Shown here: positions 6,772 to 16,080 of the stretch, piece by piece
Layout: each line of letters starts with the position of its first letter
Numbering within the stretch: the stretch's first letter is position 1
Assembly: GCF_035984655.1 (NCBI RefSeq)
Contig: NZ_JAXCHT010000016.1
Coordinates: forward strand, 1 to 64,000
DNA from: Actimicrobium sp035984655
Lineage (GTDB): Bacteria; Pseudomonadota; Gammaproteobacteria; Burkholderiales; Burkholderiaceae_D
DNA length: 64,000 nt
Reading direction: 5' to 3'
Program-made: the position numbers and the translations under genes
Notes under the pieces: generated by a model
The model's database searches: none
Seen by the model: only the letters and a program-made list of their open reading frames with translations
Told to the model about the DNA's origin: nothing

Positions 6772-7944
6772 GTGGCAGAAGACAGCGATCTCGAACGCAC
6801 GGAACCCGCTTCGCAGCAGCGCATCGACAAGGCGCGCGAAGACGGCGATGTGCCGCGCTCGCGCGAGCTGGCGACCTGCACGATTTTGCTGGGCGCCGGC
6901 GCCGGATTGCTGATGACCGGCGAGAACCTGCTGCGTCAGGTGAATGGCGGCCTGATCGCGGGCCTGAGCTTTGATCGGGCCCAGGCCTTCGACATGAGCC
7001 TGTTGCTGTCGCGTCAGGGCGGCCATCTGATGGAAGTGTTGCTGGCCTTTGCGCCGCTGGCCGGCCTGCTGATGCTGGTGGCGCTGGCGTCGCCGTTGCT
7101 GATTGGCGGCTGGCTGTTTTCGACCAAGGCGCTGACACCGGATTTCGGCAAGATGAATCTGTTCAAGGGCCTTGCCCGGATGGTCTCGCTCAATTCGCTG
7201 GTGGAACTGGTCAAGGCGATTGCCAAGGCACTCATCGTCGGCGTCATCGCCTATCTGGTGATGCGCAGCCAGATCGATGCCGTGCTGGGTTTGATGGTCG
7301 AGCCGGTGCGCGCCGGCAGCATGCATCTGTCGCAGATGCTGTTTTCCAGTTTCATGCTGATCGTGATGGGTTTGGTGATCATCGCCGGCATCGATGCGCC
7401 GTACCAGATGTTCAGCTACGGCAAAAAACTGATGATGACGCGCCAGGAAGTGCGCCAGGAAGCCAAGGAATCGGAAGGCAATCCGGAAATCAAGGCGCGC
7501 GTGCGGTCGCAACAGCGCGAGATGGCGCGCCGCCGGATGATGTCCGAAGTGCCGAACGCCGACGTGGTCGTCACCAACCCAACCCACTTTGCGGTCGCGC
7601 TGAAATACGCCGACGGCAAGATGCGCGCACCAACCGTGGTCGCCAAGGGGGCCGACGCCATCGCCGCCAAGATTCGTGAACTGGCCACCGCCAACAACGT
7701 GCTGATGGTGGAGTCGCCGCCGCTGGCACGGGCACTGTATCGCCACGCCGAACTGGGCGATGAAATTCCGGAAGCCTTGTACACCGCCGTGGCCGAGGTG
7801 CTGGCGTATGTGTATCAGTTGCGCGCCTTCCGCAGCGGCGACGGCGACCGGCCCGAATTGCCGACGGCGATCGAGGTACCGCCTGAACTCGATCCGCAGA
7901 ATCCGGCGGCCTCGGTCAAGCCTGATCAGGGAGCACGCGCATGA
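6772..7944 (+). CDS. flhB: flagellar export switch protein FlhB
   Basis: A 390-residue inner-membrane component of the flagellar type III export gate. It has four hydrophobic segments in the first about 210 residues, then a cytoplasmic domain with the autocleavage motif N269-P-T-H followed by FAVALKY. Cleavage between N and P switches export from rod/hook to filament substrates. The start is GTG with AGGAG 6 bases upstream (6761-6765). It opens the flhB-flhA-flhF-flhG-fliA-motC-motD operon and overlaps flhA by ATGA. A paralogue of its C-terminal domain is encoded near 63,000. Confidence 0.97.
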   Translation: MAEDSDLERTEPASQQRIDKAREDGDVPRSRELATCTILLGAGAGLLMTGENLLRQVNGGLIAGLSFDRAQAFDMSLLLSRQGGHLMEVLLAFAPLAGLLMLVALASPLLIGGWLFSTKALTPDFGKMNLFKGLARMVSLNSLVELVKAIAKALIVGVIAYLVMRSQIDAVLGLMVEPVRAGSMHLSQMLFSSFMLIVMGLVIIAGIDAPYQMFSYGKKLMMTRQEVRQEAKESEGNPEIKARVRSQQREMARRRMMSEVPNADVVVTNPTHFAVALKYADGKMRAPTVVAKGADAIAAKIRELATANNVLMVESPPLARALYRHAELGDEIPEALYTAVAEVLAYVYQLRAFRSGDGDRPELPTAIEVPPELDPQNPAASVKPDQGARA

Positions 7945-10022
7945 ATTCGAAATGGTTTGGCTGGATGAGCGGTCCCAACAGCAAGGCGTTCGCCGCGCCG
8001 GTGATCATCATCATGATGCTGTCGATGATGGTGCTGCCGCTGCCGGCCTTCGTGCTCGACGTGTTCTTCAGCTTCAATATCGCGCTGTCGATCATCGTGC
8101 TGCTGACCAGCCTGTACACCATCAAGCCGCTCGACTTCCTCGCCTTTCCGACCGTGCTGCTGGTCAGTACCATGCTGCGCTTGTCGCTCAACGTCGCTTC
8201 GACGCGCGTGGTGCTGACCGAAGGCCATACCGGCCCGGATGCGGCCGGCAAGGTGATCGAGGCGTTTGGTCACTTTCTGATCGGCGGCAATTACACCGTC
8301 GGTATCGTGGTCTTCATCATCCTGACCATCATCAACTTCACCGTCGTCACCAAGGGTGCCGGACGGATCGCCGAAGTGGGTGCGCGCTTTGCCCTCGACG
8401 CCATGCCCGGCAAGCAGCTGGCGATCGACGCCGATCTGAACGCCGGCCTGATCGGTGAACCTGAAGCACGCCGCCGCCGGACCGAAGTGGCGCAGGAAGC
8501 CGAGTTCTATGGCGCGATGGACGGTGCCTCCAAATACGTGCGCGGCGATGCCGTGGCCGGCATCATCGTCACCGTGATCAACATCGTCGGCGGCCTGATC
8601 GTCGGGCTGGTGCAGCACGACATGGCGTTTGCCGACGCGCTCAAGAACTACACGCTGCTGGCCATCGGTGATGGCCTGGTCGCGCAGATTCCGTCGCTGA
8701 TCATTTCGACTGCCGCAGGTGTGGTGGTCTCGCGGGTGGCCAACGATGTCGATATCGGTACCCAGTTGATCAACCAGCTGTTCGCCAAACCGCAGGTGCT
8801 GTACATCACGGCCGCCATCGTCGGCGGCATGGGCGTCATCCCCGGCATGCCGCATGTCGCCTTCCTGCTGCTCGGCGCTGGCCTGGCCTGGGCCGGGTAT
8901 GCCGCGTCGAAACGGCAGGCCGCAGGTCCGGTGGCCGAGCCGGAGCCGGTGGTCACCAGCGCGCCGGTCGAAAGCGAAGAAGCGACCTGGCAGGACATCG
9001 TGCCGGTCGACACGCTCGGCCTGGAAGTCGGCTATCGCTTGATCCCGCTGGTCGACAAGACCCAGAATGGCGAGCTGCTCAAACGCATCAAGGGCATCCG
9101 CAAGAAGTTTGCGCAGGAGGTCGGCTTCCTGTCGCCGCCAGTGCACATTCGCGACAATCTCGAACTCAAGCCGTCGTCGTACCGGATCTCGCTCAAGGGC
9201 GTGGAAGTCGGCAGTGGCGAGGCCCATGCCGGACAATTCCTGGCGATCAATCCCGGCATGGTGACCGGAACCCTGCCCGGTGCCCCGACCACCGATCCGG
9301 CCTTCGGACTGCCTGCGGTGTGGATCGAAGCCGGCATGCGCGACCAGGCCCAGGCGATGGGGTACACCGTGGTCGATGCCGGCACCGTGGTGGCGACCCA
9401 TCTGAATCATCTGATCACCACCCATGCCGCCGAACTGCTCGGCCGGCAGGAAGTGCAGCAGTTGCTCGACCATCTGGCCAAGGAATCGCCAAAGCTGGTG
9501 GAAGACCTGGTGCCGAAGACGATCTCGATTTCGACGCTGCAGAAAGTGCTGCAGAACCTGTTGATGGAAGGCGTGCACATCCGTGACATGCGCACCGTCA
9601 TCGAATGCCTGGCCGAGCATGCCAGCCAGACCCAGGAGCCGAACGAACTCACGGCGCTGGTGCGCATCGCGCTGGGTCGCGCCATCGTGCAGCAGATTTT
9701 CCCGGGCACCAATGAGCTGTCGGTGATGACGCTGGATAACCGGCTGGAACGCTTGCTGATGCAGGCATTGCAGGCCAGCGGTCCGGACGGCACCGGCATC
9801 GAGCCGGGGCTGGCCGATACGCTCACGTATCAAACGCAGCAAGCCACGCAGCATCAGGAACAGCTCGGCCTGACACCGGTGCTGCTGGTGCCGGCGCCGC
9901 TGCGGGCGTTGCTGTCGCGCTTTTTGCGCCGGGTTTTACCGCAGTTGAAGGTGTTGTCGCACGCCGAATTACCGGATTCCAAAACGATTAAAGTAACCAG
10001 TCTGGTCGGAGGACAAGCATGA
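7941..10022 (+). CDS. flhA: flagellar export gate protein FlhA
   Basis: A 693-residue protein, normal for FlhA. Residues 1 to about 330 hold the eight-helix export-gate membrane domain with the conserved cytoplasmic loop (GRIAEVGARFALDAMPGKQ). The rest is the cytoplasmic domain that docks chaperone-substrate complexes and forms the nonameric ring. The ATG overlaps the flhB stop (ATGA) and the stop overlaps the flhF start (ATGA), so translation of the three genes is coupled. Nothing in the sequence suggests inactivation. Confidence 0.98.
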   Translation: MNSKWFGWMSGPNSKAFAAPVIIIMMLSMMVLPLPAFVLDVFFSFNIALSIIVLLTSLYTIKPLDFLAFPTVLLVSTMLRLSLNVASTRVVLTEGHTGPDAAGKVIEAFGHFLIGGNYTVGIVVFIILTIINFTVVTKGAGRIAEVGARFALDAMPGKQLAIDADLNAGLIGEPEARRRRTEVAQEAEFYGAMDGASKYVRGDAVAGIIVTVINIVGGLIVGLVQHDMAFADALKNYTLLAIGDGLVAQIPSLIISTAAGVVVSRVANDVDIGTQLINQLFAKPQVLYITAAIVGGMGVIPGMPHVAFLLLGAGLAWAGYAASKRQAAGPVAEPEPVVTSAPVESEEATWQDIVPVDTLGLEVGYRLIPLVDKTQNGELLKRIKGIRKKFAQEVGFLSPPVHIRDNLELKPSSYRISLKGVEVGSGEAHAGQFLAINPGMVTGTLPGAPTTDPAFGLPAVWIEAGMRDQAQAMGYTVVDAGTVVATHLNHLITTHAAELLGRQEVQQLLDHLAKESPKLVEDLVPKTISISTLQKVLQNLLMEGVHIRDMRTVIECLAEHASQTQEPNELTALVRIALGRAIVQQIFPGTNELSVMTLDNRLERLLMQALQASGPDGTGIEPGLADTLTYQTQQATQHQEQLGLTPVLLVPAPLRALLSRFLRRVLPQLKVLSHAELPDSKTIKVTSLVGGQA

Positions 10023-11317
10023 ACGTGAAAAAATTTTCCGCAAGCAGTTCGCGTGAAGCGTTGCGTCAGGTCCGCGAAGCACTCGGCCCCGATGCAGTGA
10101 TTCTGTCGAATCGCAATCTGAACGGCATGGTCGAAATCCTGGCACTCGCCTCCGACGACATGACTTCGCTGGCCGGCCACGACGAGCTGCCCTCGGCCAC
10201 CACGCTGCCCGAACAGGAGTCGGCCTTGCTGGGCGCCTTTGCGAAACGGCGCGCGGAAACCGATCAGGCTGCCGGGCTGGCGGAGGCGATCGAACAGTCG
10301 CGCATCGTGCGTGCACCGGAGTTCGCCGGACGCGACGACAGCAGCCGCGAGATGGCCGACATGATGCGCGAGATCCGTTCGATGCGCAGCATGATGGAAT
10401 CGCAGTTGTCGGAATTGTCGTGGGCCTCATCGCAAAAACGCGAGCCCATGAAAGCCACCGTGGTGCGCGAATTGCTGGCCGCCGGTTTCAGCGCCAGCCT
10501 GTCGCGCTATCTGGCCGAGAACCTGCCGGAAGGCGGCACCGCCACCGAAGCCATGAGCTGGATCAAGGGCGTCCTGGCACGCAATATCAACGTCATGGGC
10601 AACGACAGCACGATGCTGGAACAGGGTGGCGTGTTTGCGCTGGTCGGTCCGACCGGCGTCGGCAAGACCACCACTACCGCCAAGCTGGCGGCGCGCTGCG
10701 TGATGCGCCACGGTCCCGGCAAGCTGGCGCTGATCACCACCGACGGCTACCGGATCGGCGGCTACGAACAGCTGCGCATCTACGGCAAGATCCTTGGCGT
10801 GATGGTGCACTCGGTGAAGGACGAAGCCGACCTGCGCATCGCCCTCGATGAACTCAAGAACAAACACACCGTGCTCATCGATACCGTCGGCGTCAGCCAG
10901 CGCGACCAGATGGTGGGCGAGCAGGTCGCGATGCTGCAAGGCGCCGGGGCGCATGTCAAGCGGCTGCTGTGCCTGTCGGCCACCTCGACCGGCGAGACGC
11001 TCAACGAAGTGGTGCGGGCCTATCAGGGCACCGGCCTGGCCGGCTGCGTGATGACCAAGCTCGACGAAGCCGCCACCATCGGCAATGTGCTGGATGTGGT
11101 GATCCGCCAGAAGCTGAGTTTGTACTACGTCGCCAACGGCCAGCGCGTGCCGGAAGATCTGCACGTGGTCAACAAGCAGTATCTGGTCGACCGCGCCTTC
11201 AAGCTCAAGCGTGAGAGCGCGCCGTTCCAGCTCAGTGATGCCGAATTGCCACTGGTGATGGCCAACACCACCCGTGGTTCGAACGACAAGTCACTGCGCG
11301 AGGTGAGCCTTGGCTAG
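10019..11317 (+). CDS. flhF: flagellar placement GTPase FlhF
   Basis: An SRP-type GTPase of 432 residues that directs polar assembly of the flagellar basal body. After a basic, variable N-terminal region it has the helical N domain. The G domain starts with P-loop G210-PTGVGKT and continues with TTDGYRIGGYEQLRIY, IDTVG and TKLDEA motifs of SRP54/FtsY/FlhF. Its partner FlhG follows immediately, overlapping by 8 bases. Presence of FlhF/FlhG predicts a polar, number-controlled flagellum. Confidence 0.96.
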   Translation: MNVKKFSASSSREALRQVREALGPDAVILSNRNLNGMVEILALASDDMTSLAGHDELPSATTLPEQESALLGAFAKRRAETDQAAGLAEAIEQSRIVRAPEFAGRDDSSREMADMMREIRSMRSMMESQLSELSWASSQKREPMKATVVRELLAAGFSASLSRYLAENLPEGGTATEAMSWIKGVLARNINVMGNDSTMLEQGGVFALVGPTGVGKTTTTAKLAARCVMRHGPGKLALITTDGYRIGGYEQLRIYGKILGVMVHSVKDEADLRIALDELKNKHTVLIDTVGVSQRDQMVGEQVAMLQGAGAHVKRLLCLSATSTGETLNEVVRAYQGTGLAGCVMTKLDEAATIGNVLDVVIRQKLSLYYVANGQRVPEDLHVVNKQYLVDRAFKLKRESAPFQLSDAELPLVMANTTRGSNDKSLREVSLG

Positions 11318-12134
11318 TTTTCCATCCGATCAGGCAGAAGGCCTGCGCCGCATGCTGGCCGGCCCGAAGCCGCGCATCGTCAGTGTCGTGTCGGCACTTG
11401 GCGCCGACGAAAAAGCTGCCACCTTGATTAATCTGGCGGCATCGCTGGCGCGCACTGGCAGCGATGTGCTGTTGCTGGACGCCTGCGGCGCCGCGAACGG
11501 ACTGGCGCAACGGTTGGGCGCGGCGCGTGCCGCGACGCTGATGCAAGTGGCGCGGCAGGAGCGCGGTCTGAATGAAGTGGTGCAGATGCTGCCGCAGGGC
11601 TTCGCGGTGGCCACGCTGGCGCGCGAAAACCTGCATCGGGCCTTGCAGGATGTTGATGCAGCACGGCGGCTGGCGAATGCCTTTGGCGTTTTGGCAAGCC
11701 AATCTGACATCATGCTGGTCGATGCCGAGCCGGATGCCGACGATGGATTTCCGATTCCGGCCATGCAGCGTGGCGAAATCGTGGTCCAGGTGTCATGTAG
11801 CGGTAGCTCAATTACCTCCGCCTATGCGATCATCAAGCGTCTGTCGGCGCGGCTGGGCCGCCGACCGTTCGGCGTGCTGGTGACCGGCGCCAGTCCGACC
11901 GAAGCGCGGCAGATTTATGAGAACATGGCGCAGGCCGCCAGCCGCTATCTGGCGGTCCAGCTGACATCGATCGGTTCGGTGCCGGCCGATGCCGATTTGC
12001 GGCGCGCGACCCAGTTGGGTCGCCCGGTCATCGATGCCTTTCCGATGGCGGGCGCCTCGGTCGCGTTTCGGCAGTTGGCCGGACGCTTCGCGCGCATTGA
12101 CGGCGGGGTAGCACGCATACCCGAATATGCATGA
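11310..12134 (+). CDS. flhG: FlhG/FleN-like MinD-type protein with degenerate P-loop
   Basis: A 274-residue protein with a TTG start and a GAGGTGAG ribosome-binding site. The N-terminal DQAEGLRRML (residues 7-16) is the conserved FlhG helix that activates the FlhF GTPase. The MinD-like core follows, but the deviant Walker A (normally KGGxGKT) reads S28-ALGADEKAA, keeping only one lysine and losing the GKT step. The later D-x-D and switch motifs (LLLDACGAANG, MLVDAEPDAD) are also altered. It probably still contacts FlhF, but ATP binding is doubtful. Betaproteobacterial FlhG proteins are variable here, so this may be clade-wide rather than a local mutation. Confidence 0.88.
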   Translation: MASFPSDQAEGLRRMLAGPKPRIVSVVSALGADEKAATLINLAASLARTGSDVLLLDACGAANGLAQRLGAARAATLMQVARQERGLNEVVQMLPQGFAVATLARENLHRALQDVDAARRLANAFGVLASQSDIMLVDAEPDADDGFPIPAMQRGEIVVQVSCSGSSITSAYAIIKRLSARLGRRPFGVLVTGASPTEARQIYENMAQAASRYLAVQLTSIGSVPADADLRRATQLGRPVIDAFPMAGASVAFRQLAGRFARIDGGVARIPEYA

Positions 12135-12155
12135 GCAAGGGAGTCGACAAGTTTC

Positions 12156-12890
12156 ATGTACACAGTCAGCGGAAAGTCCGACCGGAATCATCTGCTCGCA
12201 GAACACGCGCCGCTGGTCAAACGTCTTGCCCATCAGATGAAGGCGAAACTGCCACCCAGCGTCGAGGTCGATGACCTGATCCAGGCCGGCATGATCGGCC
12301 TGCTCGACGCCATCAACCGTTACGAGGAAACCCACGGCGCGCAATTCGAGACCTATGCCGTGCAGCGCATTCGCGGTTCGATGCTCGACGAATTGCGCAG
12401 CAGTGACTGGCTGCCGCGCAGCATGCGCCAGAACATGCGCAAGATTGAAGTGGCGATGAACGCGTTGCAGCAGAAGCTGGGGCGCGCACCGCTGGAAACC
12501 GAGCTGGCGCGGCACATGAAGATGACGCTGGAGGAGTACCAGGATTTGCTCGGCGAAGGTGGCGGGCATCAACTGGTGTATTACGAAGATTTTCACGACA
12601 ACACCGAAGGCAACGAACATTTTCTGGATCGCTATTGCACCGACCTGTCGGACAATCCGCTGCAGAGTTTGCTCAATGCCGGTTTTCGCGACGCGGTGAT
12701 TCGCGCCATCGGGGCGCTGCCGGACCGCGAGAAAATCCTGATGGGCCTGTACTACGAACAGGAGATGAATTTGAAAGAGATCGGTGCCGTCATGGGTGTG
12801 TCGGAATCCCGCGTATCACAACTGCATAGCCAGGCGATCGCCCGCATGCGTGCCTTCCTCAGAGAGAAAGCATGGACTGGGGTAGCGTAG
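12156..12890 (+). CDS. fliA: flagellar sigma factor 28 (FliA)
   Basis: A 244-residue sigma factor with region 2 (HAPLVKRLAHQM to VDDLIQAGMIGLLDAINRYE), region 3 and a region 4 helix-turn-helix (LKEIGAVMGVSESRVSQLH). It transcribes late flagellar genes and is held by FlgM, encoded at 17,863-18,165, until the hook is finished. Two promoters of its type are visible in the window (before flgM and flgK). Its 3' end overlaps the motC start by 19 bases. Confidence 0.97.
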   Translation: MYTVSGKSDRNHLLAEHAPLVKRLAHQMKAKLPPSVEVDDLIQAGMIGLLDAINRYEETHGAQFETYAVQRIRGSMLDELRSSDWLPRSMRQNMRKIEVAMNALQQKLGRAPLETELARHMKMTLEEYQDLLGEGGGHQLVYYEDFHDNTEGNEHFLDRYCTDLSDNPLQSLLNAGFRDAVIRAIGALPDREKILMGLYYEQEMNLKEIGAVMGVSESRVSQLHSQAIARMRAFLREKAWTGVA

Positions 12891-13612
12891 CCGGGCTGGC
12901 GCTGGCACTGCTTGGCATTCTGGTCGGCCAGTTGCTGGAGGGCGGTCGTCTGGGCGCGCTGTTCCAGCCGACGGCGCTGGTCATCGTGGTGGTCGGCACG
13001 CTCGGATCGGTGCTGCTGCAAAGCGGACTGCCGACCTTCAAGCGCGGCATGCGCATGGCACGCACGATCTTTTTCAAACCGGTCAACAAGCACCGCCTGT
13101 ATGCCGCCGACATCGCGCTGTGGAGCCAGACCGCGCGCCGCGAGGGCATGCTCAGCCTGCAGCGCTACATGGACAAGCAGGACGATCCGTTCATCAGCAA
13201 GGGACTGCGCCTGCTCACCGATGGCGTCGATCCGTTCAAGCTGCGCGAAATCCTCGGCATCGAAATCAGCACCTTTGAAACCGGCGAGCGACAGGCCGCG
13301 CGGATCTGGGATTCCGCCGGCGGTTACGCGCCGACCATCGGCATTCTGGGCGCCGTGCTGGGCCTGATCCACGTGATGGAAAACCTGTCCGATCCGAGCC
13401 GCCTCGGCGCCGGCATTGCGGTCGCCTTCGTCGCCACCATCTACGGCGTCGGCCTCGCCAACCTGGTATTCCTGCCGATCGGCGGCAAGTTGCGCACCGC
13501 CGTCAACGACGACGTCACCCGGCTGGAAATGCTGGCCGACGCATTTTTCTGCATCGCTGCCGGTGACAATCCGCTGTCGATCCAGGAGCGCATGATGGCC
13601 TACGAAAGATAA
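12872..13612 (+). CDS. motC: flagellar stator protein MotC (MotA family)
   Basis: A 246-residue MotA/TolQ/ExbB-family membrane protein with four predicted transmembrane helices: two near the N-terminus (VAGLALALLGILVGQLL, ALVIVVVGTLGSVLL) and two after residue 145 (GYAPTIGILGAVLGLIHVM, IAVAFVATIYGVGLANLVFLP). The cytoplasmic loop between them contacts FliG. Lying between fliA and motD, it matches the second stator pair MotC/MotD of Pseudomonas rather than MotA/MotB. Confidence 0.93.
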   Translation: MDWGSVAGLALALLGILVGQLLEGGRLGALFQPTALVIVVVGTLGSVLLQSGLPTFKRGMRMARTIFFKPVNKHRLYAADIALWSQTARREGMLSLQRYMDKQDDPFISKGLRLLTDGVDPFKLREILGIEISTFETGERQAARIWDSAGGYAPTIGILGAVLGLIHVMENLSDPSRLGAGIAVAFVATIYGVGLANLVFLPIGGKLRTAVNDDVTRLEMLADAFFCIAAGDNPLSIQERMMAYER

Positions 13613-13615
13613 GCC

Positions 13616-14443
13616 GTGAGCAAGGACCGCGGCCAATCGACACCGACTGCACGGGCGCGCAAGCGCTTCGAGGACGGTGAAGCCAGCCATGAACGCTGGC
13701 TGATTTCGTATGCCGATTTCATTACCTTGCTGTTTGCGTTTTTTGTCGTGATGTATGCGCTGTCGTCAGTCAACGAGGGCAAGTACCGGGTGCTGTCGCT
13801 GTCGCTGGGGACGGCATTCGGCAATGCGCCAAGCACGATTTCGCCGGTGGTCAAGGGCAACGAGCCACCCGGCCTGTCGCTGCGCCGGCAGCCGGCGGCA
13901 GTCGACCGGGCCCGTCTGGAAGCGCTGCGCCGCGAAAAGGAAAACCTCACCGCGATCGCGCGCGACATCCTCAAGGTGCTGTCGCCATTGGTCAATTCCG
14001 GCAAGGTGCGTGTGACCCAGACCAGCCGTGGCGTGACCATCGAAATCAACGCCAGCGTCCTGTTCGCGCCCGGCGAAGCCAAACTGAGTACCGACTCGCT
14101 GCAGGCCCTGAGCGCAATCGCACGCGTGCTCAGCGAGGACACCCATGCGATCCAGATCGAAGGTCATACCGACAATGTGCCAATCAGGAACACCGCCTTC
14201 CCGTCCAACTGGGAACTCTCCAGCGTACGCGCCAGCAGCGTGGTGCGGCTGTTTGTCGAAAACGGCGTCGGCGAAAATCGCCTGACCGCCATCGGCCATG
14301 GTCCGAACCGGCCGGTTGGCAGCAACGACACGCCGGAAGGGCGCTTGCGCAATCGCCGTGTCGAGGTGCTGATTCTGGCGACGCTGCCCGAGCCGGTTAC
14401 CGAAGTGCCGGTAGTGAAACCGGATCAGGACGGCGCGCGATAG
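13616..14443 (+). CDS. motD: flagellar stator protein MotD (MotB family)
   Basis: A 275-residue protein with a GTG start 3 bases after the motC stop. The single transmembrane helix (ISYADFITLLFAFFVVMYAL) contains the proton-carrying Asp, D34. A plug/linker is followed by an OmpA-like peptidoglycan-binding domain (GHTDNVP, NWELSSVRASSVV, GRLRNRRVEV). Together with MotC it forms the ion-driven stator. Its stop overlaps the 3' end of the convergent gene at 14,425. Confidence 0.95.
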   Translation: MSKDRGQSTPTARARKRFEDGEASHERWLISYADFITLLFAFFVVMYALSSVNEGKYRVLSLSLGTAFGNAPSTISPVVKGNEPPGLSLRRQPAAVDRARLEALRREKENLTAIARDILKVLSPLVNSGKVRVTQTSRGVTIEINASVLFAPGEAKLSTDSLQALSAIARVLSEDTHAIQIEGHTDNVPIRNTAFPSNWELSSVRASSVVRLFVENGVGENRLTAIGHGPNRPVGSNDTPEGRLRNRRVEVLILATLPEPVTEVPVVKPDQDGAR

Positions 14444-14760
14444 CCTTCTTTATCGCCGAGCGTTTGCTCCCACGCGACGATCGATGCATGCGTCGCTTCG
14501 CGCCGTTCCTTGTCGAGCAGCGCACGGCCGGCCTTCGACGACAAGGTTTCGTAGTTGCGACGGTCGGTGCGCATGTCAACGCGACGCCAGCCCATCATGC
14601 ATAACCAGTCCCACTGCTCGTCGTCAATCGGGGTTTTCAGACGCAGGTGCAATCCGTTGCGCGCCAGATTGCTGCCCGGCGGAGGCTTGGGGCCGGCCGG
14701 TGGCAATTGGCGACGTCTGCGGATACCGAACAGCTTGCGCAATGCATGAATCGGATTCAT
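14425..14760 (-). CDS. hypothetical protein
   Basis: A 111-residue basic protein of unknown function. It starts with an amphipathic or basic stretch (ALRKLFGIRRRRQ) and a Pro-rich linker, then a compact domain with several Trp residues (DDEQWDWLCMMGWRRVDM, SIVAWEQTLGDKEGY). There is no signal peptide or membrane segment. It overlaps the 3' end of motD tail-to-tail by 19 bases. The composition resembles small conserved Burkholderiales proteins, but I do not recognise a named family. Confidence 0.6.
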   Translation of the reverse strand: MNPIHALRKLFGIRRRRQLPPAGPKPPPGSNLARNGLHLRLKTPIDDEQWDWLCMMGWRRVDMRTDRRNYETLSSKAGRALLDKERREATHASIVAWEQTLGDKEGYRAPS

Positions 14761-14853
14761 TACGGCCGTTGCCTCGGGAGTGGTGAATGGTTGGTGCTTG
14801 AGTTTAACTTCGAATCACTTTCCCGGCAGATAAAAGCGTAACGGTGGTGCTCG

Positions 14854-16080
14854 TCATGTTGTCGCCAAATGCCCAACCCGGGCTTCGCGAATCGGCAAAT
14901 TCACCAGCGCGGCGGCCAGCGCCAGCACAATATCGGCGTACCACATCCAGTTGTAATTGCCCAGGCGCGAGATCGCCAGGCCACCCAGCCATGCGCCGAA
15001 AAATCCGCCGATCTGATGCGACAGCAGCGTCAGTCCGAACAGTGTGGCCAGATAGCGGGTGCCGAACAGCTTGCCGACGATGCCGGCAGTCGGCGGCACC
15101 GTCGCCAGCCAGGTCAGGCCGAGCGAGGCGGCGAACAGGTAAAAGGTCCAGGCGGTTTTTGGCGCCAGCAAATAGATCCCGATCAGCGCGGCACGACTGG
15201 CGTAGATGCCGAACAGCAGATATTTCATCCGATAGCGCGCGCCGAGCGCACCGACGCCGAGGCTGCCGACGATATTGAACAGGCCGATCAGCGCCAGTGC
15301 GGTGGCCGAGACACTGGCCGACAGACTGCACAACGCGACTTCGCCCGGCAAATGCGTCACCAGAAACGCGATATGAAATCCGCAAGTGAAGAAGCCGGCA
15401 TGCAGGCACCAGTAGCTGCGGTCGCGCAGTGCCAGTTTGACCTGCGCGCCAAGGCTGATCTCGGCGACGGCGATGGCAGCCGGGGAGGGTGTGGCCGGCG
15501 CGCGGCGACGCAATGGCCAGGCCAGCGGAATCGTCAGCAGCGTGGTCGCCGCCATCGTGAACATTGCCGCGACCCAGCCCGCACTGTTGATGATCGCCTG
15601 CATCAAGGGAGCAAAGATAAACTGGCCGAACGAGCCACCGGCATTGATGAAGCCGGCGGCAAAAGGGCGTCGTTGCGGCGGCAGCGTTTGCGTGGCCGCG
15701 CCGATCAGGATCGAAAAACTGCCGGCGCCCGCGCCTGCCGCAGTTAGCAAGCCCATGCTCAGCAGCAGCCCCCATTGGCTCGACATGAATGGCGTCAATG
15801 CAGTGCCGCCGGCAAGCAGCAGGGCGCCCAGAATGATCACCTTGGCGGAACCGATCTTGTCGGCCATGACCCCGAACACCGGTTGCGCCAGGCCCCAGAC
15901 AAATTGACCGATGGCCAGCGCGAAACTGATCGAGACGATGCCCAACCCGGTCGATGTATTGATCGGCGAGATGAACAGGCCGGTGGTCAGGCGCGCACCC
16001 ATGGTGATCATCAGAATCGCTGCCGCGGCCAGCATCAGGCCCCAGGCAGCGCGCGGCGACATCTCATTCGACTGCGGCAT
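14854..16080 (-). CDS. MFS transporter
   Basis: A 408-residue protein with about 12 hydrophobic helices and MFS landmarks, such as the loop motif after helix 2 (GVMADKIGSAKVIILG) and the matching one in the second half. It resembles the YbfB/oxalate-formate-antiporter-like group of inner-membrane carriers. The substrate cannot be read from the sequence. ATG 16080 with GAGGAG at 16088-16093 is preferred over an upstream TTG. Its start overlaps the end of the MarR gene by 17 bases, so the two form an operon and the carrier is probably regulated by that MarR protein. Confidence 0.85.
   Translation of the reverse strand: MPQSNEMSPRAAWGLMLAAAAILMITMGARLTTGLFISPINTSTGLGIVSISFALAIGQFVWGLAQPVFGVMADKIGSAKVIILGALLLAGGTALTPFMSSQWGLLLSMGLLTAAGAGAGSFSILIGAATQTLPPQRRPFAAGFINAGGSFGQFIFAPLMQAIINSAGWVAAMFTMAATTLLTIPLAWPLRRRAPATPSPAAIAVAEISLGAQVKLALRDRSYWCLHAGFFTCGFHIAFLVTHLPGEVALCSLSASVSATALALIGLFNIVGSLGVGALGARYRMKYLLFGIYASRAALIGIYLLAPKTAWTFYLFAASLGLTWLATVPPTAGIVGKLFGTRYLATLFGLTLLSHQIGGFFGAWLGGLAISRLGNYNWMWYADIVLALAAALVNLPIREARVGHLATT

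Noticed and set aside
7926..9854. A 642-codon frame antisense to flhA
   Set aside because: Low-complexity His/Asp/Arg composition and no ribosome-binding site; flhA on the plus strand is certain.
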